DNA of 64,000 bases from Mucilaginibacter saanensis. GTDB lineage: Bacteria; Bacteroidota; Bacteroidia; Sphingobacteriales; Sphingobacteriaceae. Shown piece by piece: positions 1-9,703 of the stretch. The stretch lies in assembly GCF_014200575.1 (NCBI RefSeq), contig NZ_JACHBZ010000004.1, positions 276,359-340,358 of the forward strand, in the 5' to 3' direction. Every line of letters starts with the position of its first letter. The stretch's first letter is position 1. The notes beneath the pieces are model-generated. The model searched no databases and was not told where the DNA came from. It saw nothing but the letters and a program-made list of their open reading frames with translations. The translations under genes were made by a program, and so were the position numbers.

Positions 1-1110
1 TCCCTGATGCCAGAACCCGAGCTGCAGATTAAATGAACTGTTAATATAAGGAAGACTGATGTAAACCAGTAAGGTGGCAATACTCAAACTGATAAAGCAT
101 TGTACTCCCGTTTCCATCATAAACTGGACGATTAATTGCCCTCTGGCTGAGCCTAATACCTTACGCACACCCACCTCTTTGGCCCTTTTCATAGATTGGG
201 CAATGGATAAATTACTGAAGTTGATGGCCCCGGCAAGCAACAGCAAAACCGCCAATGCCAGCAATATCGATGCTACCTTAAAGTTGCTTTGGCCATGTTT
301 CGGGAAATTATAGATGTTGGGCACAGCATCTATAAACAGTGAGGTTGCCTGCCCGCTGTTTTGGTAAGCCTCAAAAGACCTGGTGGTTTTTTTCAGGCGT
401 TCATTGTAAAATACCTGGTTAATCGCATTTTCGATCCGGACATCTGTTTCCGTGTGCCTGACTTTGACATAAGTTTGGAAGGAAAAGTTTTCCCAAAAGT
501 TATTTTGTTTCCAGCTAAGGTCACGCATCAGCATTTCAACGGGGATATGAGCAGGCCCTGCCGGCTTTTTTATAACGCCTGTTACCATGCAATTTAGCAC
601 ATTGTATACTTTAACCGGCTGGCCAATAGGGTTATCATTGCCAAATAGTTTTTGACTGAGCTCTTCGCTGATTAAAATTGCGTTAGGTTTGTTCAATGCG
701 TTCAGTGCATCGCCTTTGGTTAATTGGTAAGGAAACACTTTCAAAAAGTTGGAATCAACCGTCACAATGTTCTTCTGGTAAATCTTTTTATCCCCGGTGC
801 TTAGTAATATTTCAAAATCTCCGGCAGATTGTATAGACGTGGCGGCTTCCGCATTAGGATATTTTTGTACCAGCAACGCGCCCAGAGGCGCAGGCGTACG
901 ATCTGAAAAATCACCATGTTCATTCATGGACACCCGGTATACTTTTTTCAATTCCGGGCTCCACTGATCATAGCTAAGCTGGTAATTAAGGTAAAGCAGG
1001 ATAATAATAAAACTGGCCAGCCCAACCGCCAGCCCAGCAATGTTGATAAATGAAAAGGCCTTGTTTACGGCCAGGTTTCGCCAGGTAACTTGTAAGTAGT
1101 TTTTAAACAT
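1..1110 (-). CDS. FtsX/MacB-type ABC transporter permease, N-terminal part (runs off window)
   Basis: An open frame of 370 codons runs from an ATG at 1108-1110 to the window edge, so only the N-terminal part is present. The start reads MFKNYLQVTWRNLAVNKAFS, the usual opening of the roughly 800-residue Bacteroidota permeases, followed by a first membrane segment at about residues 20-45 and a large extracytoplasmic MacB_PCD-like region. Near residues 295-320 a second hydrophobic stretch precedes a cytoplasmic loop containing MKRAKEVGVRKVLGS, the FtsX coupling-helix motif. In the family such proteins work with a MacB-like ATPase in export or in mechanotransmission across the inner membrane; the substrate is unknown. 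The ATPase partner is not visible here. Confidence 0.9.
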   Translation of the reverse strand, partial: MFKNYLQVTWRNLAVNKAFSFINIAGLAVGLASFIIILLYLNYQLSYDQWSPELKKVYRVSMNEHGDFSDRTPAPLGALLVQKYPNAEAATSIQSAGDFEILLSTGDKKIYQKNIVTVDSNFLKVFPYQLTKGDALNALNKPNAILISEELSQKLFGNDNPIGQPVKVYNVLNCMVTGVIKKPAGPAHIPVEMLMRDLSWKQNNFWENFSFQTYVKVRHTETDVRIENAINQVFYNERLKKTTRSFEAYQNSGQATSLFIDAVPNIYNFPKHGQSNFKVASILLALAVLLLLAGAINFSNLSIAQSMKRAKEVGVRKVLGSARGQLIVQFMMETGVQCFISLSIATLLVYISLPYINSSFNLQLGFWHQG

Positions 1111-1233
1111 GCATTCCGGTTTTCAGGTGTGTTTAAAAATACACCAATAATGTGCCTGATAATTTTAGTATTGATTATCAGTTGTTTATTTAAATTATTA
1201 ACGGAATACTTGTTCGGAAATGTTACACCTTAT

Positions 1234-1249
1234 TGTCCGCTAACGGACA
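1234..1249. promoter_or_regulatory. Palindromic candidate operator upstream of the ABC permease
   Basis: TGTCCG-CTAA-CGGACA is a perfect 6-bp inverted repeat about 125-140 bases upstream of the permease ATG. On the minus strand between it and the gene there is a loose -24/-12-like element (GGCAC, then TTGGT, at 1143-1156). The spacing resembles an activator site of an NtrC-type regulator, which often accompanies this permease family, but the -12 element is imperfect. The rest of the 328-base gap (1111-1438) is AT-rich and shows no gene. Confidence 0.35.
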
Positions 1250-1438
1250 CGTCGGTGATTTTTTCGCATTACTGCCTGTTGCAGTTTAAAAGAATTGATA
1301 TACATACTTTGATACGTATATACACGCAATATTATAGATCTCCTGGTTGATTTTTCATATTGGGTGATATCCTGTGATAATTTATATATTTATTCTTGCA
1401 AAGGTGCTAAAGTCACTTCATCAAATTAATAACCAGGT

Positions 1439-2104
1439 ATGGATTTGAATCACTTCTTAAATAATAGCAGTCAAAATATATATGGAAGTGAATTTACTAA
1501 ACTAACGCTTTCTGTAATTGCGGGTTCTATACTTGGCCTGGAAAGAGAGGTAAGAGGCAAATCGGCAGGGTTCAGGACCCTTGCATTAATTTGCTTTGGC
1601 GCTACCGTATTTACTATTTGTTCTTATTTACTGGGTGTTGAAGAAAATCGTGACAGAATAGCGGCCAATGTCATTACCGGTATAGGCTTTATTGGGGCGG
1701 GCGTTATTTTTCGCAATAATTCGTCCATTTCCGGAATTACTACCGCAGCATCAATCTGGATCGCCGCCGCTATTGGTATGCTATTGGGGATAGGCAATTT
1801 TCTGTTTGCCGGAGTTGCCCTCTTTTTTGCATTATTTATTTTGTACGCACTTGATTTTATACAGTACTGGATCGATTACAAATTTGAGCATAGGAACTAC
1901 AAGGTTGTTTTCCGGGATGATTGCCAGGCAGATTTGCTTCTGGAACAGGTTAAATCCTTAAAACTAAAGTTTAATAAAACAAAGATGTTTCGTGCTGACA
2001 GGCAAACCACTTTTCAATTCGAGATTTGGGGTAAAGAAAGTGAGCTCATTTTGTTCAATCAATGGCTGTTTGATAATAAATCAATACTCTCCTTTGAATG
2101 GTAA
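1439..2104 (+). CDS. MgtC/SapB-family inner membrane protein
   Basis: A protein of 221 residues with an MgtC domain. The N-terminal half holds the family signature: GLEREVRGKSAGFRT near residue 32, then ALICFGATVFTICS, and ANVITGIGFIGAGVIFR near residue 75, all inside four or five predicted membrane helices up to about residue 140. The C-terminal 80 residues form a small soluble domain, as in MgtC proteins with an ACT-like tail. The family is linked to magnesium limitation, acid tolerance and regulation of ATP synthase or membrane potential; which applies here cannot be told. The ATG at 1439 fits the family start. It stands alone, 44 bases before the next gene in the same direction. Confidence 0.88.
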   Translation: MDLNHFLNNSSQNIYGSEFTKLTLSVIAGSILGLEREVRGKSAGFRTLALICFGATVFTICSYLLGVEENRDRIAANVITGIGFIGAGVIFRNNSSISGITTAASIWIAAAIGMLLGIGNFLFAGVALFFALFILYALDFIQYWIDYKFEHRNYKVVFRDDCQADLLLEQVKSLKLKFNKTKMFRADRQTTFQFEIWGKESELILFNQWLFDNKSILSFEW

Positions 2105-2148
2105 GGTTTTTCTTTTACTGACTATAAAAATTTAAGTTAAATTGTACG

Positions 2149-3387
2149 ATGTCAATGCTTTCCGAAAGAATATTAAGGTTCAATAAGGGCCTGCTTCCAG
2201 ATAAGGTTCAATTGAAATACAAACTCCTAACAGAAAATGCCTTTCGTTTTTTCAGGGGCACCTGCCATCTTTTTTATGAAGACTTGAATAACGCTAAAGA
2301 TTTTCCAGTATCACCGGCAACCTGGATATGCGGAGATCTCCATTTAGAAAACTTTGGGAGCTTTAAAGGAAATAACCGGATGGTTTATTTTGATTTAAAT
2401 GACTTTGATGAATCTATTTTGGCGCCATTATGCTGGGAGGTTTCCAGGGCGCTCACCAGTATTTTTGTAGCATTTAATACCTTGAAAATTAAATCCGCGG
2501 AAGCTGAAAAATCTGCGAAATTATTTCTTGAAATCTACAGCAATGTTTTGGCCGGGGGAAAGGCTTACTATATTGATCCAAGGACTGCGACAAGAATAGT
2601 GAGAAGTTTTATGAAGACTGTTAAAAAAAGGAGGGAGGGCGATTTAATTCAACATCTGTGTAACCCTAAAGCTTCCGGCTTAAAAATAGCCATCAATAAC
2701 AAAACTCACTTTGAAGTGGATAAAGTTTTAAAGGCAGAACTCAAACAACTGGTTTCAAATTGGATAAAAAACTCCGGAGAATGGCCTGATAACTATACTG
2801 TTAAAGATGTGGCTTTTAGAGTAGCGGGTACGGGTAGTGTGGGGTTAAAACGCTATATGTTTTTGCTGTTAGGTGCGCGGGATAAAAAAAAACTGGCTTT
2901 TGTTGAAATGAAACAAACTCGTCCGTCATCATTAGCTCCTTATATTACCATCAAACAGCCTGCATGGCAATCAGAGGCGGAACGCTTAATATTTGTTAAA
3001 CAAAAAATGCAGAATATCTCCCCGGCCTTATTAAGCCAGATTACATTTATGAACGATGTTTATGTTTTTCAGGAGATGCAACCCGCTGCTGATAAAATTA
3101 ACTTTGAACTAATTGAAAAAAAATATGATGACCTGGAGGAGGTCATTAGGGCGATGGCTATGCTAACGGCATCATCACAGATCCGTAGTGGTGGAATACA
3201 TGGATCGGCAATTATAGATGAATTGGTTGCCTTTGGTCAAAGGAAAGACTGGCAGAAATCACTATTAACCTATGCAATAAACTATTCAAAACAAGTAACG
3301 GATGATTATAATCAATTTTTATCTGATTACAATAACGGGGAGTTTTCTCTTCTTCCAAAAGGTAAAACAAAAGATCCTTCAAATTAA
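2149..3387 (+). CDS. DUF2252 family protein (kinase-like fold)
   Basis: A protein of 412 residues matching the DUF2252 family. The conserved core is visible as WICGDLHLENFGSF near residue 60 and VYFDLNDFDESILAPLCWEVSRA near residue 80. These resemble the catalytic HxDxxxxN and metal-binding D motifs of aminoglycoside phosphotransferase-like kinases, but the substrate of the family is not established. A later conserved segment, GTGSVGLKRYMFLL, lies near residue 225. No signal peptide or membrane segment is seen, so it is probably cytoplasmic. It follows the MgtC-like gene by 44 bases and may be cotranscribed with it. Confidence 0.85.
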   Translation: MSMLSERILRFNKGLLPDKVQLKYKLLTENAFRFFRGTCHLFYEDLNNAKDFPVSPATWICGDLHLENFGSFKGNNRMVYFDLNDFDESILAPLCWEVSRALTSIFVAFNTLKIKSAEAEKSAKLFLEIYSNVLAGGKAYYIDPRTATRIVRSFMKTVKKRREGDLIQHLCNPKASGLKIAINNKTHFEVDKVLKAELKQLVSNWIKNSGEWPDNYTVKDVAFRVAGTGSVGLKRYMFLLLGARDKKKLAFVEMKQTRPSSLAPYITIKQPAWQSEAERLIFVKQKMQNISPALLSQITFMNDVYVFQEMQPAADKINFELIEKKYDDLEEVIRAMAMLTASSQIRSGGIHGSAIIDELVAFGQRKDWQKSLLTYAINYSKQVTDDYNQFLSDYNNGEFSLLPKGKTKDPSN

Positions 3388-3420
3388 GATATTATGTGAT
3401 CTACTCGCTGACGTAGAGGT

Positions 3421-3480
3421 GGCTACAACCGGCGTACTAATAGTAAGTTTGGCTACAACAACAGTAGATTAGGTTACACC
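3421..3480 (+). promoter_or_regulatory. Candidate AraC half-sites before the first redox module
   Basis: GGCTACAAC occurs at 3421-3429 and again at 3451-3459, and a related GGTTACACC lies at 3472-3480. The last two are exactly 21 bases apart (9 of 12 bases shared over the extended element), the two-turn spacing typical of tandem AraC half-sites. A -7-like GAACTTTG follows at 3499-3506, and the first gene starts at 3527. The AraC regulator at 6184 is the natural candidate for binding. Confidence 0.4.
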
Positions 3481-3526
3481 TGTTGCTTTATTGTTGCGGA
3501 ACTTTGTATCAACAAAAAGCAAAACA

Positions 3527-4432
3527 ATGAAAATTATAGTAACAGGTTCGTTAGGGCATATCAGCAAGCCATTAACACAGTCGCTGGTGCAAAAAGGACA
3601 TACAGTAACGGTAATCAGCAGTAATCCTGAAAGACAAGAGGCTATTGAAGCTATTGGTGCAAAAGCAGCTATCGGCACTATCGAAGATGCCGATTTTTTA
3701 TCAGCAACATTCAAAGGCGCAGATGTGGTTTACCTTATGGAGGCCCTTGGCGCTGGCAGCTTCTTTGATCACAATCTTGACATTATGGCTGCACATACCA
3801 AAATTGCCAATAATTACGCGCAAGCCATTCAGCATTCCGGCGTAAAGCGGGTAGTACATCTGAGTAGTATCGGAGCCCACATGGATAAAGGCAATGGCAT
3901 TCTGGCTTTTCATTATCTGGTAGAAAATATTTTGAACAAGTTGCCGTCTGATGTTGCTATTACGTTTATGCGTCCCGTTGGTTTTTATTATAATATGCTT
4001 GCGTTTATCCCAACCATAAAAACGCAGGGCGCTATTATATCCAACTACGGCGGGGACGATCAGGAACCTTGGGTTTCTCCGATAGATATTGCTGCTGCTA
4101 TTGTAGAAGAAATTGAAATCAGCCAGCCGGAACATAGAAAAATACGCTATGTGGCCAGTGATGAGTTTTCTCCCAATGAAGTGGCCCGTATTTTGGGTGA
4201 AGCAATTGATAAGCCTGATTTAAAATGGCTTGTAATTACTGACGAGGAATTATTGGTCGGTTTAAAAGCTGCCGGTATGAATCCGCAAATTGCTGCCGGT
4301 TTTGTTGAAATGAATGCAAGCAGGCGCGGCGGCATCCTTTACCAGGACTATTACCGTCATAAACCAAGTTTAGGAAAAGTAAAACTTACAGATTTTGCAA
4401 AGGAATTTGCTGCCGCATTTTTTAAATCGTAG
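3527..4432 (+). CDS. NmrA-like NAD(P)-binding oxidoreductase
   Basis: A protein of 301 residues, an atypical short-chain dehydrogenase of the NmrA/NAD(P)H-binding group. It opens with a Rossmann motif, MKIIVTGSLGHISKPLT, and continues with RVVHLSSIGAH near residue 110 and FMRPVGFYYNM near residue 150, as in azoreductase- or quinone-reductase-like NmrA proteins. A frame can be extended to a TTG at 3491, but the ATG at 3527 places the dinucleotide motif at the usual position and is preferred. It is the first gene of a run followed by an aldo/keto reductase, an SDR and an AraC regulator in the same direction, probably one operon. The natural substrate is unknown. Confidence 0.88.
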   Translation: MKIIVTGSLGHISKPLTQSLVQKGHTVTVISSNPERQEAIEAIGAKAAIGTIEDADFLSATFKGADVVYLMEALGAGSFFDHNLDIMAAHTKIANNYAQAIQHSGVKRVVHLSSIGAHMDKGNGILAFHYLVENILNKLPSDVAITFMRPVGFYYNMLAFIPTIKTQGAIISNYGGDDQEPWVSPIDIAAAIVEEIEISQPEHRKIRYVASDEFSPNEVARILGEAIDKPDLKWLVITDEELLVGLKAAGMNPQIAAGFVEMNASRRGGILYQDYYRHKPSLGKVKLTDFAKEFAAAFFKS

Positions 4433-4501
4433 TATATTTAGCTTATAACATTCCATTACGGCAAGTTTTTTTGAATAACAATAATCCAAAACACATCTTA
4501 T

Positions 4502-5383
4502 ATGAATACGCAGGAAATCACAATTGCAGGCGAGAGTAAACATCCGTTGAAAGTAAAACGTTTCGGATATGGAACCATGCGCCTCACCGGCCCAGGCATT
4601 TGGGGAGAGCCTGCGAACAGGCCCGAAGCATTGCAGATATTAAAACAATGCATTCAAAATGGTGTCAATTTTATAGATACTGCCGATTATTACGGGGAAG
4701 ATGTAACCAATCGTTTAATAGCAGAGGCGCTGTACCCTTATCCTGCCGATTTGGTGATATGCACGAAAGTGGGTGGCGCAAGAAAGCCAGATAAAAGCTG
4801 GGTGCCTTTTAATCGTCCGGAAAATTTACGCAGCAGTATTGAGAATAATTTGCGCACGCTGAAAGCAGAACAAATAACCCTGGTTCATTTCAGAGTTTTG
4901 GCGGGCAGCGATGTGCCTTTTGAAGAATCGATGCAGGCTATGTTTGACATGCAGCAGGAAGGGAAGATATTGCATGTAGGTGTAAGTAATGTTAGCGCCG
5001 ATGAATTGCAAGCGGCTATGACCATGGGAAATATTGCCACTGTTGAAAATATGTACGGCCATGCGCAACGCAGTTCCATAACGCTTGTACATGGAGGCGA
5101 AACAAGAGGCGGCGAGGAAGTACTTGCCATTTGCGAACAACACCAGATACCACTGGTGCCGTACTTCTCTTTATTTCAATCGCTGCCTAAAATGGATGAC
5201 CGGATTTCGACGATTGCTAAGAAATACAATGTTACCGATGCGCAGGTAAATTTAGCATGGTTGTTGCATCGCTCTCCCTGGATATTGCCTATACCGGGTA
5301 CTTCATCATTGAAACATTTTGAAGAAAATCTGAAAGCAACCGAAATAAAATTGAGCGAAGAGGATATGAAGTTTCTTGAATAA
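4502..5383 (+). CDS. Aldo/keto reductase
   Basis: A protein of 293 residues of the aldo/keto reductase superfamily, an NADPH-dependent carbonyl reductase with a TIM-barrel fold. The catalytic tetrad can be read: Asp and Tyr in FIDTADYYGED, Lys in VICTKVGG, and His in LVHFRVL. The C-terminal cofactor-binding segment is WLLHRSPWILPIPGTSSLKH. It lies 69 bases after the NmrA-like gene and 31 bases before the SDR gene, so it is probably cotranscribed. It is only a distant relative of the reductase at 8708. Substrate not predictable. Confidence 0.92.
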   Translation: MNTQEITIAGESKHPLKVKRFGYGTMRLTGPGIWGEPANRPEALQILKQCIQNGVNFIDTADYYGEDVTNRLIAEALYPYPADLVICTKVGGARKPDKSWVPFNRPENLRSSIENNLRTLKAEQITLVHFRVLAGSDVPFEESMQAMFDMQQEGKILHVGVSNVSADELQAAMTMGNIATVENMYGHAQRSSITLVHGGETRGGEEVLAICEQHQIPLVPYFSLFQSLPKMDDRISTIAKKYNVTDAQVNLAWLLHRSPWILPIPGTSSLKHFEENLKATEIKLSEEDMKFLE

Positions 5384-5414
5384 AGGGCAATTATTTTAAA
5401 CAAAAAGACAAAAA

Positions 5415-6131
5415 ATGAAAACAGTATTGATAACAGGCGCCAATAAAGGAATTGGGTTTGAAACAGCAAAGCAATTGGCGCAATTGGGCTATTTTGTATA
5501 TTTAGGGAGCAGGGAAGAGGCCAACGGTTTAGACGCCGTTAATAAGTTAAACCAATTGGGGATTTCAAATGTGGCATTGATAGAAATTGATGTTACTAAT
5601 ATTGATTCTATTAAAAAGGCAAAACAAGAACTGGAAAGCAAAATCGGAGCTTTGGATGTTTTAATAAACAATGCAGGTATTGCCGGCGAACAGCCCCAAA
5701 ATATATCTGTTGGGGCTATGGAAAACTTGCGAAAAGTGTTTGAAACTAATTTTTTTGGTGTGGTACAAACAACACAGCAATTCATCAGTCTTCTGAAAAA
5801 ATCAAGTGAACCGGTTATTGTAAATGTTTCCAGCGAATTGGGTTCCTTAACGGTTCATAGCAGCACGCAAAATCCCAATTATGGGATCTATGATGCCTAC
5901 AGTTGTTCCAAAACCGCGCTGAATGCCTTTACCGTGTTATTGGCCAATGAAATGCGTAACGCCAATTTTAAAATAAACAGCGTTTCGCCTGGCTATACCG
6001 CAACCGATCTGAACCAGCACCAAGGCACGCAAACGGTAGAAGAAGGTGCAAAGTATATTGTGAAATTTGCAATTTCAGGCGGGGATACCGTTACCGGAAA
6101 ATTTTTCAGGGAAGAAGAAATCCCCTGGTAA
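5415..6131 (+). CDS. Short-chain dehydrogenase/reductase
   Basis: A protein of 238 residues of the classical SDR family. It has the cofactor motif TGANKGIGFETAKQL at the N-terminus, NNAGIAG near residue 87, a catalytic Ser in VSSELGS, the YxxxK pair in YSCSK near residue 160, and the PGYTATDLN motif after it. This arrangement is close to carbonyl-reductase-like SDRs that accept NADPH. It follows the aldo/keto reductase by 31 bases and precedes the AraC regulator by 52 bases. It probably reduces or oxidises a small carbonyl compound handled by the whole cluster. Confidence 0.92.
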   Translation: MKTVLITGANKGIGFETAKQLAQLGYFVYLGSREEANGLDAVNKLNQLGISNVALIEIDVTNIDSIKKAKQELESKIGALDVLINNAGIAGEQPQNISVGAMENLRKVFETNFFGVVQTTQQFISLLKKSSEPVIVNVSSELGSLTVHSSTQNPNYGIYDAYSCSKTALNAFTVLLANEMRNANFKINSVSPGYTATDLNQHQGTQTVEEGAKYIVKFAISGGDTVTGKFFREEEIPW

Positions 6132-6183
6132 GAAGGCAAGAGTATAATACTTGCATAAAAAGCGTTCCATTAAAATATAAAAC

Positions 6184-7095
6184 ATGCAGCCACTTCGAAT
6201 TAAATCCATAAGCGAGTTTCACCGGCTCAAGAAATTACCCAAGCCAGAACATCCGCTAATCAGCGTGGTAAACGTTGCAACCTTAAAACGCGGACACGAA
6301 ACTGAGCCGGTAAACTTTGTGTTTGATTTTTATTCCATTTCATTAAAGCGAAACTGCAATGCCAAGTTTAAATACGGGCAGCAGCAGTATGATTTTGATG
6401 AAGGTACCATGTTTTTCATATCGCCTAACCAGATTTTCGGAGTGGAGCCTAACAAAAGCGATGTGTCTAAACAGTCTGGCTGGATGTTGCTCATTCATCC
6501 CGATTTTCTTTGGAATACATCTTTAGCAAAAAAAATAAAGCAGTGCGAATATTTCGACTACTCGGTGCATGAAGCGCTGTTTCTTTCAGAGAAAGAAGAA
6601 ACGATTATTGCCGGTGTAATGCAAAACATCCAGCAGGAGTATCATTCCAATATTGATAAATTTAGTCAAAACGTCATCATTGCCCAATTGGAATTGTTGC
6701 TCACCTATTCGGAGCGGTTTTATGAACGGCAATTCATCACCCGGAAAATTTCCAGTCATCAACTCCTAACGCGTTTAGAAGCCATTCTTTCGGAATATTT
6801 CAATAGCGAGGATTTAATTAAAAAAGGATTACCGGCCGTTCAGGACATTGCTAAAGAGTTAAACGTTTCGCCCAATTATTTGAGTGGCTTACTCAAAGTG
6901 TTGACCGGACAAAGCACACAACAGCATATACATGACAGACTGATTGAAAAGGCTAAAGAAAAGCTATCCACAACCAATTTATCTGTAAGTGAGATTGCCT
7001 ATGAACTGGGATTTGAGCATCCGCAATCATTCAGTAAGTTATTTAAAACAAAAACTAAATTATCACCATTAGAATTCCGGCGATCCTTTAACTGA
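6184..7095 (+). CDS. AraC-family transcriptional regulator (first redox module)
   Basis: A protein of 303 residues. The N-terminal half is a cupin-like effector domain (FKYGQQQYDFDEGTMFFISPNQ around residue 60). The C-terminal third holds two helix-turn-helix motifs: VQDIAKELNVSPNYLSGLLK, and SVSEIAYELGFEHPQSFSKLFK, with the usual LSPLEFRRSF ending. It is clearly paralogous to the regulator at 11178, sharing the layout, the FYERQFITR-like linker and the ending. It is the last gene of the NmrA/AKR/SDR run and probably controls that run through the half-sites upstream of 3527. A strong terminator follows directly. Confidence 0.93.
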   Translation: MQPLRIKSISEFHRLKKLPKPEHPLISVVNVATLKRGHETEPVNFVFDFYSISLKRNCNAKFKYGQQQYDFDEGTMFFISPNQIFGVEPNKSDVSKQSGWMLLIHPDFLWNTSLAKKIKQCEYFDYSVHEALFLSEKEETIIAGVMQNIQQEYHSNIDKFSQNVIIAQLELLLTYSERFYERQFITRKISSHQLLTRLEAILSEYFNSEDLIKKGLPAVQDIAKELNVSPNYLSGLLKVLTGQSTQQHIHDRLIEKAKEKLSTTNLSVSEIAYELGFEHPQSFSKLFKTKTKLSPLEFRRSFN

Positions 7096-7121
7096 TCAGC
7101 GGAAGCATAAACTTTCTTGCG

Positions 7122-7160
7122 AAACATTAAAGCCTTCAAGTTTTGAAGGCTTTAATGTTT
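7122..7160. terminator. Strong intrinsic terminator after the AraC gene
   Basis: A perfect 18-bp stem (left arm 7122-7139, loop GTT at 7140-7142, right arm 7143-7160), with A-rich and T-rich flanks. It sits 27 bases after the AraC stop codon and closes the first redox module. The symmetric flanks could let it act in both directions. The rest of the gap up to 7350 shows nothing else. Confidence 0.85.
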
Positions 7161-7350
7161 TAATTGATAGTTATATATAACATCTTGATTTGTAATAGAA
7201 TAAAAGGAGATAAAGTGTTTGTTCTTTATTGAACGTCATGAACCGCTGTTAGCGCGTACTTTTCGTGTCTGTTCTAATATGTTGTAGCCCTTTGAAAACT
7301 TGTTCAGAGAAATATAAGTTATAGTCTTTTATTCTATCATTTGGTCCGTT

Positions 7351-7638
7351 TTACCTGGGCAGTAGTTTCATGCCACTTGTATTATGTGCCTTTCCAAGAT
7401 CAATGTTTAATTGGGCAATGAACCGGCGTGCAGGGCCAGCATTTTCCAGGGTGAATATTCGTTTATTAAAATCCATTGCATCACCCTCGATAACCGTACA
7501 GTTTTCCGCGCTATCTTTAGCCAATCTTTTTTGATTACGGACAAACAAAGTCAGTTTCGCATCGGCCAGGCCTTTTAATGCGCTAATGACATAAGGTGCC
7601 AGACTGCCGCTGGCACCGATAATGATTACTTTTTTCAT
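7351..7638 (-). pseudogene. Truncated NAD(P)-binding (NmrA/SDR-like) gene remnant
   Basis: The 95-residue frame begins like a complete NAD(P)H-binding protein: MKKVIIIGASGSLAPYVIS, then LTLFVRNQKRLAKDS and VIEGDAMDFNK. Such proteins are usually 200 residues or more. After about residue 60 the sequence (RIFTLENAGPARRFIAQ and onward) no longer resembles the family, and the frame stops. I infer an internal deletion or 3' replacement. It is the last gene of the minus-strand module and starts 1 base after the cupin stop, so it was once translated with that operon. A short functional protein cannot be fully excluded. Confidence 0.65.
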
Positions 7639-7639
7639 T

Positions 7640-8047
7640 CTATGGCAGTTGATTATAATCCTCGTCAGATACCCGGTACATCCATTTTACAGGGCCTTCT
7701 GGTGAGTTATTCGTAATTACGATGTGCGTAAAGCTGCTGTCTTTCGCAGCGCCATGCCAGTGTACAACATCAATCGGGATAACAACCACGTCCCCTTTAA
7801 CCAACGACCTTGCGGCCTGGCCTTTTTCCTGGTACCAGCCTTTACCATCAGTGACTAATAATATCTGTCCTGTGGCGTGAGTATGCCAGTTATTGCGGCA
7901 GCCCGGTTCGAAAACTACATTGCCTACACTGTAATTGCCGGTTTGATCTTTCGGCACTAATATTTTAACCCAGGCAGTTCCGTTAAAGTAATCTGCTGAG
8001 CCCTGATCCCCTTTAGGGAAAATTGCGATTTTTTCTTCTGTATTCAT
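7640..8047 (-). CDS. Cupin-domain protein
   Basis: A protein of 135 residues with a single cupin barrel. The first cupin motif is visible in GCRNNWHTHATGQILLVTDGKG (His residues and Gln that bind a metal) near residue 50, and the second in GDVVVIPIDVVHWHGAA near residue 85. Small cupins of this kind occur with aldo/keto reductases and carboxymuconolactone-decarboxylase-like genes in many bacteria and may act as metal-dependent isomerases or lyases; the reaction here is unknown. The frame is intact, although both neighbours (a broken aldo/keto reductase and a truncated NAD-binding gene) are not. Confidence 0.88.
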   Translation of the reverse strand: MNTEEKIAIFPKGDQGSADYFNGTAWVKILVPKDQTGNYSVGNVVFEPGCRNNWHTHATGQILLVTDGKGWYQEKGQAARSLVKGDVVVIPIDVVHWHGAAKDSSFTHIVITNNSPEGPVKWMYRVSDEDYNQLP

Positions 8048-8067
8048 GGTGTTTTGTATAAAATTTA

Positions 8068-8690
8068 TTATTCTGACATGCTTAACAGCCCCGCATCTAA
8101 GCGGTCGCCCTGTACATTAATTTTAGCAAGTTCGCTATCGATGTTTTTCAGGTCTTCAGCAGTTAATTCCAGGTCAATAGCCTTCAGGTTATCGTCAATG
8201 TATTCCACTTTATCCATGCCCGGAATAGGCACGATCCAGGGGTTTTGTGCCAATAGCCAGCTAAGCGCTATTTGCACAGGGTTGGCGTTTTTTTTTCGCT
8301 GCAATACTGCGCAACATATCTACCACTGGCATATTAGCTTTGATGTTTTCTTTAGTGAAGCGCGGAAAGTTTGCCCTTAAATCGGTACTGCTATCGAATT
8401 TGGTATTGGTATCAATGCTACCAGTCAGGAAACCTGTGCCTAAAGGCCCCAGGGTACAAAGCCAATTCCTAATTCTAAACAGGTTGGCAATACCTCGCCT
8501 CCGGTTCCCTCGTCCAGATGGAGTATTGATTTTGAACGGCTGCAACAGGGTGAACCGCATTGGCGCGGCGAATCACCGCAACACCATCATTAATATCGCG
8601 GGCAGGGCCTGTGCCGAAGCTCAGGTTCATACAGCCCATACCCAACGCTGATACTTCCAGTACGCCGTTTCCTAATTTCCTATATTTCAT
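8068..8690 (-). pseudogene. Decayed aldo/keto reductase gene
   Basis: Three pieces of one aldo/keto reductase lie in different frames. 8475-8690 starts [20 protein letters not shown] but jumps from [10 protein letters not shown] to [12 protein letters not shown], which loses about 110 residues including the catalytic Asp, Tyr, Lys and His. The next piece (about 8300-8470) is in another frame and carries LGPLGTGFLTGSI. The third (8068-8304) carries [21 protein letters not shown] and the normal C-terminus; the frame change falls at a run of A/T near 8290-8300. The intact gene at 8708 is the closest relative in the window. This gene cannot make an active enzyme. Confidence 0.9.
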
Positions 8691-8707
8691 TTTTTTCTTT
8701 TACTATA

Positions 8708-9703
<996 letters not shown>

